Assembly: GCA_024742485.1 (NCBI GenBank)
Contig: JANSYK010000004.1
Location: 341,332 to 405,331 of the forward strand
Source: Alphaproteobacteria bacterium
GTDB taxonomy: Bacteria; Pseudomonadota; Alphaproteobacteria; Rhizobiales; Rhizobiaceae
Direction of reading: 5' to 3'
Length of the DNA: 64,000 nt
Numbering within the stretch: position 1 is the stretch's first letter; each line of letters opens with the position of its first letter. The position numbers and the translations under genes are program-made. Under the pieces are notes generated by a model. It worked only from the letters and a program-made list of their open reading frames with translations, was not told the DNA's origin and searched no databases. This document shows, one piece after another, positions 19,165 through 28,433 of this stretch.

Positions 19165-19647
19165 ATGCTGAAGAATATCGAGTCGCTGCTTGGTGCAATT
19201 CTCGTACTGGCCGCCCTGCTGCTGTTCCTCTCAGGCATGGTTCTGCGTTACGCCGCACCAACAACCGGTGTCGGTTGGATGGGTGAGGTCACGATCTATC
19301 TTGTGGCCTGGGGCGTACTGTTGTCCGCAGCCGGCTGTGTTGCCCATCGTGAACACGTCCGCACCGATTTTTTCGTGCGGATGACCAGCCCGGCCGTCCG
19401 GCGTTGGGCTGACAGTCTCGGCGCACTGGCCGGTCTGGTTTTCTGCTCGGCACTGGCCTGGTTCGGTTATCAGGTCGTCGCCTTTTCCCTGATGCTCGAC
19501 GAACGCGGCCCCTCGGTTCTGCAGATTCCGATGGCCTATTTCTATGCGGCCCTTCCGGTTTCCATGCTGGCCTGTGCAATCCGTTACCTGATCGACCTTT
19601 TCCGGCATCTGAACGGAAGCCATTCGCCGCTGGAAGAGAGCGGATAA
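19165..19647 (+). CDS. TRAP transporter small membrane subunit (DctQ family)
   Basis: The 160-residue product has four hydrophobic helices (for example SLLGAILVLAALLLFLSGMV and FYAALPVSMLACAIRYLIDL) and the conserved VAHREHVRTDFFV loop of DctQ subunits. I start at MLKNIESLLG (19165) rather than the frame start at 19129, because the preceding residues are not hydrophobic and GGGGAACAGG lies just upstream. It ends one base before the DctM start. Confidence 0.88.
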   Translation: MLKNIESLLGAILVLAALLLFLSGMVLRYAAPTTGVGWMGEVTIYLVAWGVLLSAAGCVAHREHVRTDFFVRMTSPAVRRWADSLGALAGLVFCSALAWFGYQVVAFSLMLDERGPSVLQIPMAYFYAALPVSMLACAIRYLIDLFRHLNGSHSPLEESG

Positions 19648-19648
19648 C

Positions 19649-20926
19649 ATGCCGCCGCTCCTGACATTTGCCATCCTGCTGGCGCTGCTTTTCATCGGAC
19701 TTCCGATATTCGCGGCGCTGGGTGGGCTGTCGATGGTGCTGATGCTCGCCGGCCATACGCCGGGCATTTCAATTGCCCAGGTCGCCATCGACAAATTGAA
19801 TGGTCAGACCATGCTGGCGGTGCCGTTCTTCGTCATCGCGGCGCAGTTCATGGAGCGGGGCGGCATTGCCAAAAGCCTGATCGACATGGCCGAAAGCTGG
19901 CTGGGTCAGTTGCGCGGAGGCCTGGCGCTGACCTGCGTCGGCGCGACAACCGTATTCGCCGCAATCTCCGGCTCATCAGTCGCCACGGCCCTGGCCATGG
20001 CGACGATCCTCGTACCCGCCATGCTCGCCCGAGGCTATGACAGGCCGTTTGCCCTCGGCGTCGTTGGTGCGTCCGGCACACTCGGCATCCTCATCCCGCC
20101 ATCGATCATATTGATCATTTACGGGCTGATCGCCGAAGCCTCCATTCCGCGTCTGTTTCTTGCCGGCGTCGTCCCGGGGCTGCTCCAGGGCCTGTTGTTT
20201 GCCGGTTTCATCCTGTTTTACGCCCATCGAAGGAAGTTGCCCAAACCTCCGGCACCGGATCTGAATCAGTTCATCACGGCCAATGTAAAAGCAATTCCGG
20301 CCCTGCTCATTCCGGTGGTGATCTTCTTTGGCATCTATGGCGGCTACGCAACGATTGCTGAAGCGGCCGGCCTTGCCGCTTTCCTCTCGATCATTGTCAG
20401 CCTGCTGGTCTATCGCGGCTGCACATGGAACGAGATCCTGCCGATCACCGCCGTCGCCATGCGCCGCTCGGCGGCCATTGTCATGATTGTGATCGCCGCG
20501 CTGCTCTTCGGCCACTGGCTGACCGAGAGCCGCATGCCCGCGCGCCTCGTCGAGTATGTCACCCAAATCGATCTGAAACTGTGGCAGTTCCTGCTGTTCA
20601 TGAACCTTGCCATGCTGCTGCTGGGTATGGTTCTGGAAGGCCTGTCCATCGTGCTGATCACCGTGCCGCTGGTCTTGCCACTGTTCCGGCAATTCGGCAT
20701 CGACCCGGTACACTACGCCATCATCGTGGTGATCAATATCGAAATGGCCATGCTGACCCCACCCGTCGGTCTGAACCTGTTCGTCCTGTCGGGTGTGTCC
20801 AAGGCGCCCGTATCCGAGGTCGTCAGGGGCATCCTGCCGTTCCTCGCACTGATGGCCCTGCTGTTGATCGCGGTGACCTTCATTCCAGAATTGTCTACCG
20901 GCCTGCCCAATTTGCTGCTGGATTAG
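19649..20926 (+). CDS. TRAP transporter large permease subunit (DctM family)
   Basis: The 425-residue membrane protein has about twelve helices. Family motifs are visible: LNGQTMLAVPFFVIAAQFME, GATTVFAAISGSSVATALAM, GASGTLGILIPPSIILIIYG and MAMLTPPVGLNLFVLSGVSK. It forms the sodium-driven channel with DctQ. The stop TAG runs directly into a perfect 14-bp stem that may end transcription. The three TRAP genes face away from the CoA-transferase, hydratase and lyase genes and probably feed them. Confidence 0.93.
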   Translation: MPPLLTFAILLALLFIGLPIFAALGGLSMVLMLAGHTPGISIAQVAIDKLNGQTMLAVPFFVIAAQFMERGGIAKSLIDMAESWLGQLRGGLALTCVGATTVFAAISGSSVATALAMATILVPAMLARGYDRPFALGVVGASGTLGILIPPSIILIIYGLIAEASIPRLFLAGVVPGLLQGLLFAGFILFYAHRRKLPKPPAPDLNQFITANVKAIPALLIPVVIFFGIYGGYATIAEAAGLAAFLSIIVSLLVYRGCTWNEILPITAVAMRRSAAIVMIVIAALLFGHWLTESRMPARLVEYVTQIDLKLWQFLLFMNLAMLLLGMVLEGLSIVLITVPLVLPLFRQFGIDPVHYAIIVVINIEMAMLTPPVGLNLFVLSGVSKAPVSEVVRGILPFLALMALLLIAVTFIPELSTGLPNLLLD

Positions 20927-20968
20927 ACCGTTTCCCGTTTTGTCAGAAACGGGAAACGGTGTCGGCGC
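20925..20968. repeat. Dispersed palindromic repeat, copy A (module 1 only), bidirectional terminator candidate
   Basis: ACCGTTTCCCGTTT (20927-20940) and AAACGGGAAACGGT (20947-20960) form a perfect 14-bp stem with loop TGTCAG. It lies between the convergent dctM-like and lpdA genes. It matches the first half of four longer copies at 35767, 45568, 51494 and 57051 but lacks their second module, because lpdA begins there. Confidence 0.75.
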
Positions 20969-22381
20969 CTACAGGTGGATCGTTTTCTGGAACGCGCCGA
21001 GCGCGGCTTCCTTGACCGCCTCCGACATGGTCGGATGGGCATGGCAGGTACGCGCCAGATCCTCCGCACTGCCCCCGAACTCCATCAAAACGGCGGCCTC
21101 ATGGATCATCTCGCCGGCACCATATCCAACGATATGGGCACCGAGCACCCTGTCGGAATGCCTGTCGGCCAGGATTTTCGCAAAGCCGTTGGGCTGCAAC
21201 ATCGCCCGCGCGCGTCCATTGGCCGAGAACGGAAACTTGCCCACCTTGTAGTCGACGCCTTCCGCCTTCAATTCTTCTTCGGTCTTGCCGACCGACGCCA
21301 CTTCCGGCTGCGTATAGACGACTCCCGGAATCACACCGTAGTTCACATGCCCGGCTTGGCCGGCCATGATTTCGGCCACCGCGACACCTTCATCTTCGGC
21401 CTTGTGCGCCAGCATTGGTCCGGCCACCACATCTCCAATGGCATAGATGCTCGGAATGTTGGTCCTGAAATGATCATCGATGCCAACACGGCCCTGCTCG
21501 TCCAGCACCACACCGGCCTCCTCCAGACCGAGACCCTGCGTGTAGGGCTTGCGTCCTGTTGCAACCAGCACCGCATCCGCCGACAATGTTTCGGCATCGC
21601 CGCCGGCAACCGGCCGGCATGTCACAAGCACGCCACTGTCGGAACGCTGAACCGCTGTCACCTTGGTGCCCATCTTGAACGTCATGCCCTGCTTCACGAG
21701 AAGCCGCTGAAACTGTTTGGAAACATCCCCATCCATCTGGCCGAGAATCTTGTCGAGGAATTCGATCACCGTCACCTCGGCGCCGAGACGCGCCCAGACC
21801 GAACCGAGTTCGAGACCGATCACGCCACCACCGACGACAACGAGATGTTTCGGAACCGATGCGAATTCCAGTGCGCCAGTGGAAGAAACGATGGTCTTTT
21901 CATCGAAATCGACCTCCACGCCCGGTATGCCGGCGACATCCGATCCGGTGGCGATCACGATATTGGTCGTGTCGAGTTCCAGGCCCTCTCCGTCATCCGG
22001 TACGACCGACACCCTGCCTTCGCCGACAATCCGTCCGGTGCCCGTGTAAACATCAACCTTGTTCTTTTTCATCAGGAAGGCGATGCCTTCGACATTCGAT
22101 TTTACCGTGGCGTCCTTGTGGGACATCATTTTCGGCAAATCCAGCTTGGGTTCGCCGATATCGACCCCGAGTTGCGGCAGGGAATGATGGGCTTCCGCGA
22201 ACATTTCCGAGGCGTGCAGCAACGCCTTTGACGGTATGCAGCCGATATTGAGGCAGGTGCCGCCCAGCGTGCTGTTTTTTTCGACAACCGCCGTCTTCAG
22301 GCCAAGCTGTGCGGCTTTGATCGCGCAGACATAGCCGCCCGGTCCGGTTCCAATCACGACAACATTATAACGTTCAGCCAT
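20969..22381 (-). CDS. lpdA: Dihydrolipoyl dehydrogenase (E3)
   Basis: The 470-residue flavoprotein reoxidises the lipoyl groups of 2-oxoacid dehydrogenases. It shows the FAD site VIGTGPGGYVCAIKAAQLGL, the redox disulfide GGTCLNIGCIPSKALLH, the NAD-binding GGGVIGLELGSVWARLG, and the C-terminal catalytic HAHPTMSE. GGAAGGGAA precedes the start at 22381. It closes the suc block, so it most likely serves the 2-oxoglutarate dehydrogenase complex encoded upstream. Confidence 0.97.
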   Translation of the reverse strand: MAERYNVVVIGTGPGGYVCAIKAAQLGLKTAVVEKNSTLGGTCLNIGCIPSKALLHASEMFAEAHHSLPQLGVDIGEPKLDLPKMMSHKDATVKSNVEGIAFLMKKNKVDVYTGTGRIVGEGRVSVVPDDGEGLELDTTNIVIATGSDVAGIPGVEVDFDEKTIVSSTGALEFASVPKHLVVVGGGVIGLELGSVWARLGAEVTVIEFLDKILGQMDGDVSKQFQRLLVKQGMTFKMGTKVTAVQRSDSGVLVTCRPVAGGDAETLSADAVLVATGRKPYTQGLGLEEAGVVLDEQGRVGIDDHFRTNIPSIYAIGDVVAGPMLAHKAEDEGVAVAEIMAGQAGHVNYGVIPGVVYTQPEVASVGKTEEELKAEGVDYKVGKFPFSANGRARAMLQPNGFAKILADRHSDRVLGAHIVGYGAGEMIHEAAVLMEFGGSAEDLARTCHAHPTMSEAVKEAALGAFQKTIHL

Positions 22382-22420
22382 TCGACTGTTCCCTTCCATC
22401 GCCCGTTCAAACGAAAATCA

Positions 22421-22927
22421 TCATTCCTGACAGGCCATCAGTCTGAGTGTATCAAAATCCCCTGCCGACAGGCCGGCCTGATTGTAAATGTCCGATGCCA
22501 TCAATGCATCGGAAAATCCTTCCAGCAGCAGAGTTTCGGCCGCCGGCTGGTCGGATGCCGGCATTGGCGCTACATCGCCATTTTCCGCCACGGCGACGAT
22601 CGGTCCCTGCCAGATGGTGCAGGCCGCCAATTCCTCTCCGGTGGCATCCCCTTCCGGACAATCATTGAGCACGACCGCCAGATTGTCGTCGTTTTCTTCC
22701 CCCGGATAGACGAAACCCTGAAGAACCCCGCCGCCATTGCCCAGCAGAACACGGAAAGCACCATCGGCCGACCCGGCAAATTCCAGAAGGATGTCCTGGC
22801 TTTCAGTACCGTAGCCGGCAAGGCTCTGCGGACACAACCGGCTTCCCTTTTGGGTGCCGGCATAAGCGCTGATTGTCAAAAGACCAGCCGCAATGCCCGC
22901 GCCAAATGTTACGAGTGCAGGATTCAT
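22421..22927 (-). CDS. Secreted hypothetical protein inserted between sucB and lpdA
   Basis: The 168-residue product has a signal peptide MNPALVTFGAGIAAGLLTIS with AYAG at the junction. The mature part is acidic and holds four cysteines (LCPQ, DCPE, ACTI, ACQE), which could form two disulfides in the periplasm. I recognise no family. It is in the same direction as the TCA genes, 56 bp after sucB and 39 bp before lpdA, so it is probably on the same transcript. A link to TCA function is not evident. Confidence 0.65.
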   Translation of the reverse strand: MNPALVTFGAGIAAGLLTISAYAGTQKGSRLCPQSLAGYGTESQDILLEFAGSADGAFRVLLGNGGGVLQGFVYPGEENDDNLAVVLNDCPEGDATGEELAACTIWQGPIVAVAENGDVAPMPASDQPAAETLLLEGFSDALMASDIYNQAGLSAGDFDTLRLMACQE

Positions 22928-22983
22928 AAAGACGCCTTGTCCATGCCACACTCCGATTTGAGGACTGTCCAGTCTCAGCGCCC

Positions 22984-24261
22984 CTAAAGGTCCAGAACAA
23001 GCCGCTCGGGATCTTCCAGGCTGTCCTTGACGCGAACCAGGAAAGTGACGGCCTCTTTGCCGTCGACGATCCGGTGATCGTAGGACAAGGCCAGATACAT
23101 CATTGGCCGGATCACGACCTCGCCGCCAATGGCCACCGGCCGCTCCTGTATCTTGTGCATGCCCAAGATACCCGATTGCGGCGCGTTGAGGATCGGCGAC
23201 GACATCAACGATCCGTAGACGCCGCCATTTGACAAGGTGAATGTGCCGCCCTGCAGGTCGGACATGGTCAGTTCGCCATCGCGCGCGGCCAGTCCCAGGC
23301 GCCCGATTTCCTGCTCGATTCCGGCTATGGAGCGCTGATCGGCGTCCCGCACAACAGGCACCACAAGACCCTTGTCGGTTCCAACGGCAACGCCGACATG
23401 GCAGAAATTCTTGTAGATGATGTCGGTTCCGTCGATCTCCGCATTGACGGCCGGAATCTCCTTCAGCGCATGGCAGACAGCCTTGGTGAAAAAACCCATG
23501 AAACCAAGCTTGACGCCGTGTTTCTTCTCGAAGAGTTCCTTGTATTTCTTCCGCAAACCCATCACCGACGTCATGTCGACTTCATTATAGGTGGTCAGCA
23601 TTGCCGCCGTGTTCTGCGCATCCTTGAGTCGTCTGGCGATGGTCTGGCGAAGCCGGGTCATTTTCACCCGCTCTTCACGCGTTTCGTCTTCGGCAGGGGA
23701 TGGTGCTCGTGCTGCCGCCGGCGCCGGCGCCGGTGCGGGTGCGGGTGCCGGATCTGCGGCAGGTGTTGCGGCCGCGGCAGCGCCGCCAGCCAACGCATCA
23801 ATCACATCGCCCTTGAGCACCTGGCCACGTTTTCCCGACCCGTCGACCTGGTCGGCAGACAGATTGCTTTCTTCCATCATCTTGGCTGCCGCTGGCGCCG
23901 GGGGCATGTCCGTCCCGGTTCCGGCTGCCGGTGCCGGTTCGGCGGCAACGGCTGTTTCAGCCTGCTGGGTCTGTACCGGCGCCGCCGGGCTTTCTTCCGG
24001 GGCGGCGGGAGCGGGCGCACCCGCCCCTTCGGCAATCTGACCGAGCAACGCGTTCACCTCGACCGTTTCACCCTCCTGGGCGGTGATCTCTGACAGCGTC
24101 CCGCCAACCGGTGCCGGAACTTCGATGGTCACCTTGTCGGTTTCCAGTTCCACAAGCGATTCATCGACGGCAATCGCATCGCCAACCTTCTTGTACCAGG
24201 TTCCGATCGTCGCCTCTGATACGGACTCGCCGAGCGTGGGAACGCGAATTTCTGTGGCCAT
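22984..24261 (-). CDS. sucB: 2-oxoglutarate dehydrogenase E2, dihydrolipoyl succinyltransferase
   Basis: The 425-residue E2 core protein starts [20 protein letters not shown]. The lipoyl lysine is in [13 protein letters not shown] long Ala/Pro linker follows, then a peripheral-subunit-binding domain ([20 protein letters not shown]), a second Ala/Pro linker, and a catalytic domain with [20 protein letters not shown] carrying the active-site His and Asp. It transfers the succinyl group from E1-bound thiamine diphosphate to CoA. It lies 46 bp after sucA. Confidence 0.97.
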   Translation of the reverse strand: MATEIRVPTLGESVSEATIGTWYKKVGDAIAVDESLVELETDKVTIEVPAPVGGTLSEITAQEGETVEVNALLGQIAEGAGAPAPAAPEESPAAPVQTQQAETAVAAEPAPAAGTGTDMPPAPAAAKMMEESNLSADQVDGSGKRGQVLKGDVIDALAGGAAAAATPAADPAPAPAPAPAPAAARAPSPAEDETREERVKMTRLRQTIARRLKDAQNTAAMLTTYNEVDMTSVMGLRKKYKELFEKKHGVKLGFMGFFTKAVCHALKEIPAVNAEIDGTDIIYKNFCHVGVAVGTDKGLVVPVVRDADQRSIAGIEQEIGRLGLAARDGELTMSDLQGGTFTLSNGGVYGSLMSSPILNAPQSGILGMHKIQERPVAIGGEVVIRPMMYLALSYDHRIVDGKEAVTFLVRVKDSLEDPERLVLDL

Positions 24262-24307
24262 GGTCTTCAGTTTCCGTGTGTCAATTGTGTCTGTTCAACA
24301 GCGGTTT

Positions 24308-27292
24308 TCAGCCGCCAAGAGCGTCCTCGAGAAACGCTTCCAACTGCGATTTGTGTTTCGACATGATTCCCGTCGCCGGTGAGGCGGCCGCCGATCGTCC
24401 GGTGTAGCGAACCCGCTGATACTTGGCGTCGATATGGGCCAACACCCATTCCAGATAGGGGTCGATGAAGGACCAGGCACCCATGTTTTTCGGCTCCTCC
24501 TGGCACCAGACCATTTCAGCGTCGCTGAAGCGCGACAACTCATTGATCAGGGCCTTGGCCGGAAACGGGTAAAGCTGTTCGAGGCGCAGCAGGTAGATGT
24601 CGTCGACCCCGCGCCTTTCACGCTCCTCGTAGAGATCGTAATAGACCTTGCCGCTGCACATGACGACACGACGGATCTTGTTGTCCTTCTGCAGCGTGAT
24701 CGCCTGGTCCTTGAGGACTTCGGCATCATCCCACAGCAGCCGGTGGAACGAGCTGGAGCCGGTCATTTCCGACAGCTGCGATACCGCCCGCTTGTGACGC
24801 AGCAGCGATTTAGGCGTCATCAATATGAGCGGCTTGCGGAAGTTCCGCTTCATCTGGCGGCGCAGAATGTGAAAATAATTGGCCGGTGTCGAACAATAGG
24901 CGACCTGCATATTGTCTTCCGCGCACAATTGCAGGAACCGCTCGAGCCGGGCCGAAGAGTGTTCGGGACCCTGCCCCTCATAGCCATGCGGCAGCAGGCA
25001 GACGAGGCCCGACATGCGCAGCCATTTGCGTTCACCCGACGAAATGAACTGGTCGAACACCACCTGTGCGCCATTGGCGAAATCGCCGAATTGCGCTTCC
25101 CACAGCGTCAGTGCATTGGGTTCGGCCAGCGAATAACCATATTCGAAGCCCAGCACGGCTTCCTCGGACAGCATCGAATTGATGACCTCGTAGAGCGCCT
25201 GGCCCTTGCTCAGATTGTTGAGCGGAATATAGCGTTCCTCATCGGTCTGGCTGTAAAGAACCGAGTGACGTTGCGAGAATGTCCCGCGCTCGCAATCCTG
25301 TCCGGAGAGGCGAATCGGGTGCCCGTCCTCGACCAGTGATCCGAACGACAGTGCCTCCGCGGTGGCCCAGTCGATCCCTTCTCCCGTTTCGATCATCTTG
25401 GCCCGATGATCCATGAAGCGCTGCACGGTTCTGTGCGCCTGGAACCCTTCTGGAACGGTTGACAGTTTGCGGCCCATCTCCTTGAGCTGTTTGACCGTCA
25501 GGGCGGTTTTGCCGCGACGCTGCTCATCCTGATTGTCGGCCACGCGCATGCCGGACCAGGCGCCATCGAGCCAGTCGGCCTTGTTGGGCTTGTATGAATT
25601 GCCGGCCTCGAACTCCTCCTCCAGAAAGGCCCGCCAGTCCGATTTCATCTTGTCCACGTCGCCCTGGCTGACCAGACCTTCCTCGATCAGTTTCTTCGAA
25701 TAGATCTGAACGGTGGTCTCGTGCGAGCGGATTTTCTTGTACATGATCGGCTGCGTGAAGGCCGGCTCGTCGCCCTCATTGTGGCCAAAGCGCCGGTAAC
25801 AGAAAATGTCGAGCACCACTGGCTTGTGGAACATCATGCGGAATTCGGTGGCAACCTTGGCCGCGTAGACAACCGCTTCCGGATCATCGCCATTGACATG
25901 AAAAATCGGCGCTTCGATCATCTTGGCAACATCGGACGGATAGGGTGAAGACCTGGAGAAACGCGGATTGGTGGTGAAGCCGATCTGGTTGTTGACGATC
26001 ACATGGATCGTTCCGGCCACCCTGTGGCCACGCAGCCCCGACAGACCGAGACATTCGGCGACGACACCCTGCCCGGCAAAGGCTGCATCGCCGTGTAGCA
26101 ACAGCGGCAAAACCCGAACCCGCTCGGTCAGCGGCACGATCTCCCCGCGTGGCATTCCGGCCAGCAGGTCCTGCTTGGCGCGGGCCTTGCCCATGACAAC
26201 CGGATTGACGATTTCCAGGTGCGATGGATTGGCCGTCAGCGACAGATGCACATTGTTGCCGTCGAATTCACGATCCGACGACGTTCCAAGGTGGTATTTG
26301 ACGTCACCGGAGCCTTCAACCTCATCGGGTGTGTGGGAGCCGCCCTTGAACTCGTTGAAGATCGCCCGGTGCGATTTGGCCATGACCTGACTGAGCACGT
26401 TGAGGCGACCACGATGTGGCATGCCGAGCACGATTTCCTTCAGGCCCATCTGTCCGCCGCGCTTGATGATCTGTTCAAGCGCCGGGATCAACGCTTCACC
26501 ACCATCAAGTCCGAAGCGTTTCGTACCCTTGTATTTAACGTCGATGAACTGTTCGAAGCCTTCCGCCTCCACCAGCTTCTGCAAAATCGCCGTCTTGCCG
26601 CGAGGGGTAAATTCGATTCCCTTGTCCGGTCCTTCGATCCGCTGCTGGATCCACGATTTTTCCTCCGGGTTGGAGATATGCATGAACTCCACGCCTATCG
26701 TCGAACAATAGGTCCGCCGGAGGATGTCGATCATTTCATTGATCGTCGCGTATTCCAGCCCCAGCACATTGTCGAGAAAGATCCGCCGGTCGAATTCATC
26801 CGGCGAGAATCCGTAGTTCTCGGGAGAAAGCTCGTTGTAGTCCTCCTTTTCGCCCGCCAGACCGAGTGGATCGAGATTGGCGTGCAGATGGCCGCGCATA
26901 CGATAGGCGCGGATCATCATGATGGCGCGGACGGAATCGCGGGTCGCCTGTTGCACGTCGTCGTCGGAAAGAATGGCGACGCCATTGGCGGATTTCTCCT
27001 TCAGGCGGCCTTCCATGTGCTTCTCGACTTCGCCCCAATCTCCGTCGAGGGCCGAGACCCACTCGCCGTTTTCGATGATGGGCCAGTTGTCCCGTTTCCA
27101 GGACGCCCCACGGGCCGCTTTGCGCACAGCATCGGCATCATCCTTCAGGGACCCGAAAAAACTCTGCCACTCCGGCGGCACGGAGGTCGGGCTGTCTTCA
27201 TATTGCGCATAGAGATCTTCGATATAGGATGCGTTGCTGCCGTAGAGAAATGAGGTTGCCTGGAAGGCTTCGTTGGCGTCCTGTCTTGCCAT
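24308..27292 (-). CDS. sucA: 2-oxoglutarate dehydrogenase E1
   Basis: The 994-residue thiamine diphosphate enzyme decarboxylates 2-oxoglutarate. The start at MARQDANEAFQATSFLYGSN fits the family, although the frame stays open to 27481. Visible hallmarks are LGMPHRGRLNVLSQVMAKSH, the ThDP region LLLHGDAAFAGQGVVAECLG with FCYRRFGHNEGDEPAFTQP, and LLPHGYEGQGPEHSSARLER in the C-terminal domain. It ends ESQL-like then EAFLEDALGG. The gap to sucD (226 bp) is longer than elsewhere in the block and holds a strong hairpin. Confidence 0.97.
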   Translation of the reverse strand: MARQDANEAFQATSFLYGSNASYIEDLYAQYEDSPTSVPPEWQSFFGSLKDDADAVRKAARGASWKRDNWPIIENGEWVSALDGDWGEVEKHMEGRLKEKSANGVAILSDDDVQQATRDSVRAIMMIRAYRMRGHLHANLDPLGLAGEKEDYNELSPENYGFSPDEFDRRIFLDNVLGLEYATINEMIDILRRTYCSTIGVEFMHISNPEEKSWIQQRIEGPDKGIEFTPRGKTAILQKLVEAEGFEQFIDVKYKGTKRFGLDGGEALIPALEQIIKRGGQMGLKEIVLGMPHRGRLNVLSQVMAKSHRAIFNEFKGGSHTPDEVEGSGDVKYHLGTSSDREFDGNNVHLSLTANPSHLEIVNPVVMGKARAKQDLLAGMPRGEIVPLTERVRVLPLLLHGDAAFAGQGVVAECLGLSGLRGHRVAGTIHVIVNNQIGFTTNPRFSRSSPYPSDVAKMIEAPIFHVNGDDPEAVVYAAKVATEFRMMFHKPVVLDIFCYRRFGHNEGDEPAFTQPIMYKKIRSHETTVQIYSKKLIEEGLVSQGDVDKMKSDWRAFLEEEFEAGNSYKPNKADWLDGAWSGMRVADNQDEQRRGKTALTVKQLKEMGRKLSTVPEGFQAHRTVQRFMDHRAKMIETGEGIDWATAEALSFGSLVEDGHPIRLSGQDCERGTFSQRHSVLYSQTDEERYIPLNNLSKGQALYEVINSMLSEEAVLGFEYGYSLAEPNALTLWEAQFGDFANGAQVVFDQFISSGERKWLRMSGLVCLLPHGYEGQGPEHSSARLERFLQLCAEDNMQVAYCSTPANYFHILRRQMKRNFRKPLILMTPKSLLRHKRAVSQLSEMTGSSSFHRLLWDDAEVLKDQAITLQKDNKIRRVVMCSGKVYYDLYEERERRGVDDIYLLRLEQLYPFPAKALINELSRFSDAEMVWCQEEPKNMGAWSFIDPYLEWVLAHIDAKYQRVRYTGRSAAASPATGIMSKHKSQLEAFLEDALGG

Positions 27293-27484
27293 CAGTCCAT
27301 CGCGGAGAAATCCCCGCCCCCTTGCAATTGGCGCGGCATGGCCGCTCCTGTTGTGCATCCCCGGTCTTTGCGGTTCGGATGCGGTGCGCTTCGTCCCTGA
27401 TTTCAAATATGCCGCCTGGACCGTTCTTTGTGTAGCCCTATCGCGCATATGTGAATGTGCGTCATTTTGATGGTGACGCATCCT

Positions 27485-27510
27485 GCCGGCGGCGCTTTCA
27501 CGCCGCCGGC
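27485..27510. promoter_or_regulatory. Strong GC hairpin between sucD and sucA
   Basis: GCCGGCGGCG (27485-27494) and CGCCGCCGGC (27501-27510) form a perfect 10-bp stem with a 6-base loop, 9 bp after the sucD stop. On the minus strand no T-tract follows, so it is not a classic terminator. It may protect the 3' end of the sucCD message or reduce read-through into sucA. Confidence 0.5.
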
Positions 27511-27518
27511 AAAATTCT

Positions 27519-28430
27519 TCAGCCCTTCAACAGCTCCACCAGCGTTTTGCCGAGTTGAGCTGGCGATGGCGACACACGAATACCCGCGGCCTCCATGGCG
27601 GCAATCTTGTCGTCGGCGCCGCCCTTGCCGCCCGAAATCACTGCGCCGGCGTGACCCATGGTACGTCCGGGTGGTGCGGTGCGGCCGGCGATGAAGCCGA
27701 CGGTCGGTTTCCGGCGGCCGCGCTTGGCCTCGTCGGCCAGGAATTGCGCTGCATCCTCTTCCGCCGATCCACCGATCTCTCCGATCATGACAATCGATTT
27801 GGTGGCATCGTCGGCCAGATACATTTCCAGCACATCGATGAATTCGGTGCCCTTGACCGGATCACCGCCAATGCCGACGGCTGTCGTCTGGCCGAGATTC
27901 TCATTGGTGGTCTGGAACACGGCCTCGTAGGTCAGCGTTCCCGATCGCGAGACAATCCCGACGGAGCCCTTTTTGAAGATGTTGCCCGGCATGATGCCGA
28001 TCTTGCACTCGTCCGGTGTCAGTACACCCGGACAGTTCGGGCCGATGAGCCGCGACGATGACTTGTCCAGCCGTGCCTTGACGCGCACCATATCGGCCAC
28101 CGGAATGCCTTCGGTGATGCAGACGATCAGCGGCACTTCCGCGTCAATCGCCTCGATGATGGCCGCACCGGCGCCGGCGGGCGGGACATAGATGACCGAC
28201 GCATCGGCACCGGTCTGTTCCTTGCCTTCGGCAACGGTGGCGAAGATCGGAAGATCAACTGTGCCGTCACCGACCTGGCCGGTCCAGGTTTCACCACCCT
28301 TTTTCGGGTGCACGCCGCCGACCATTTTCGTGCCGTGATAGGCAAGCGCCTGTTCGGTGTGAAACGTGCCGGTCTTGCCGGTCAGGCCCTGAACGAGAAC
28401 TTTGGTGTCTTTGTTGACGATGATGGACAT
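27519..28430 (-). CDS. sucD: Succinyl-CoA synthetase alpha subunit
   Basis: The 303-residue product starts [20 protein letters not shown], the CoA-binding Rossmann domain. It carries the phospho-histidine segment [20 protein letters not shown] near the C-terminus. With SucC it makes succinate and ATP or GTP from succinyl-CoA. It follows sucC after 3 bp. Confidence 0.97.
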   Translation of the reverse strand: MSIIVNKDTKVLVQGLTGKTGTFHTEQALAYHGTKMVGGVHPKKGGETWTGQVGDGTVDLPIFATVAEGKEQTGADASVIYVPPAGAGAAIIEAIDAEVPLIVCITEGIPVADMVRVKARLDKSSSRLIGPNCPGVLTPDECKIGIMPGNIFKKGSVGIVSRSGTLTYEAVFQTTNENLGQTTAVGIGGDPVKGTEFIDVLEMYLADDATKSIVMIGEIGGSAEEDAAQFLADEAKRGRRKPTVGFIAGRTAPPGRTMGHAGAVISGGKGGADDKIAAMEAAGIRVSPSPAQLGKTLVELLKG

Positions 28431-28433
28431 GGC

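Noticed and set aside
23591..24040. Ala/Gly-rich plus-strand frame opposite sucB
   Set aside because: It mirrors the Ala/Pro linkers of SucB and has no independent evidence.
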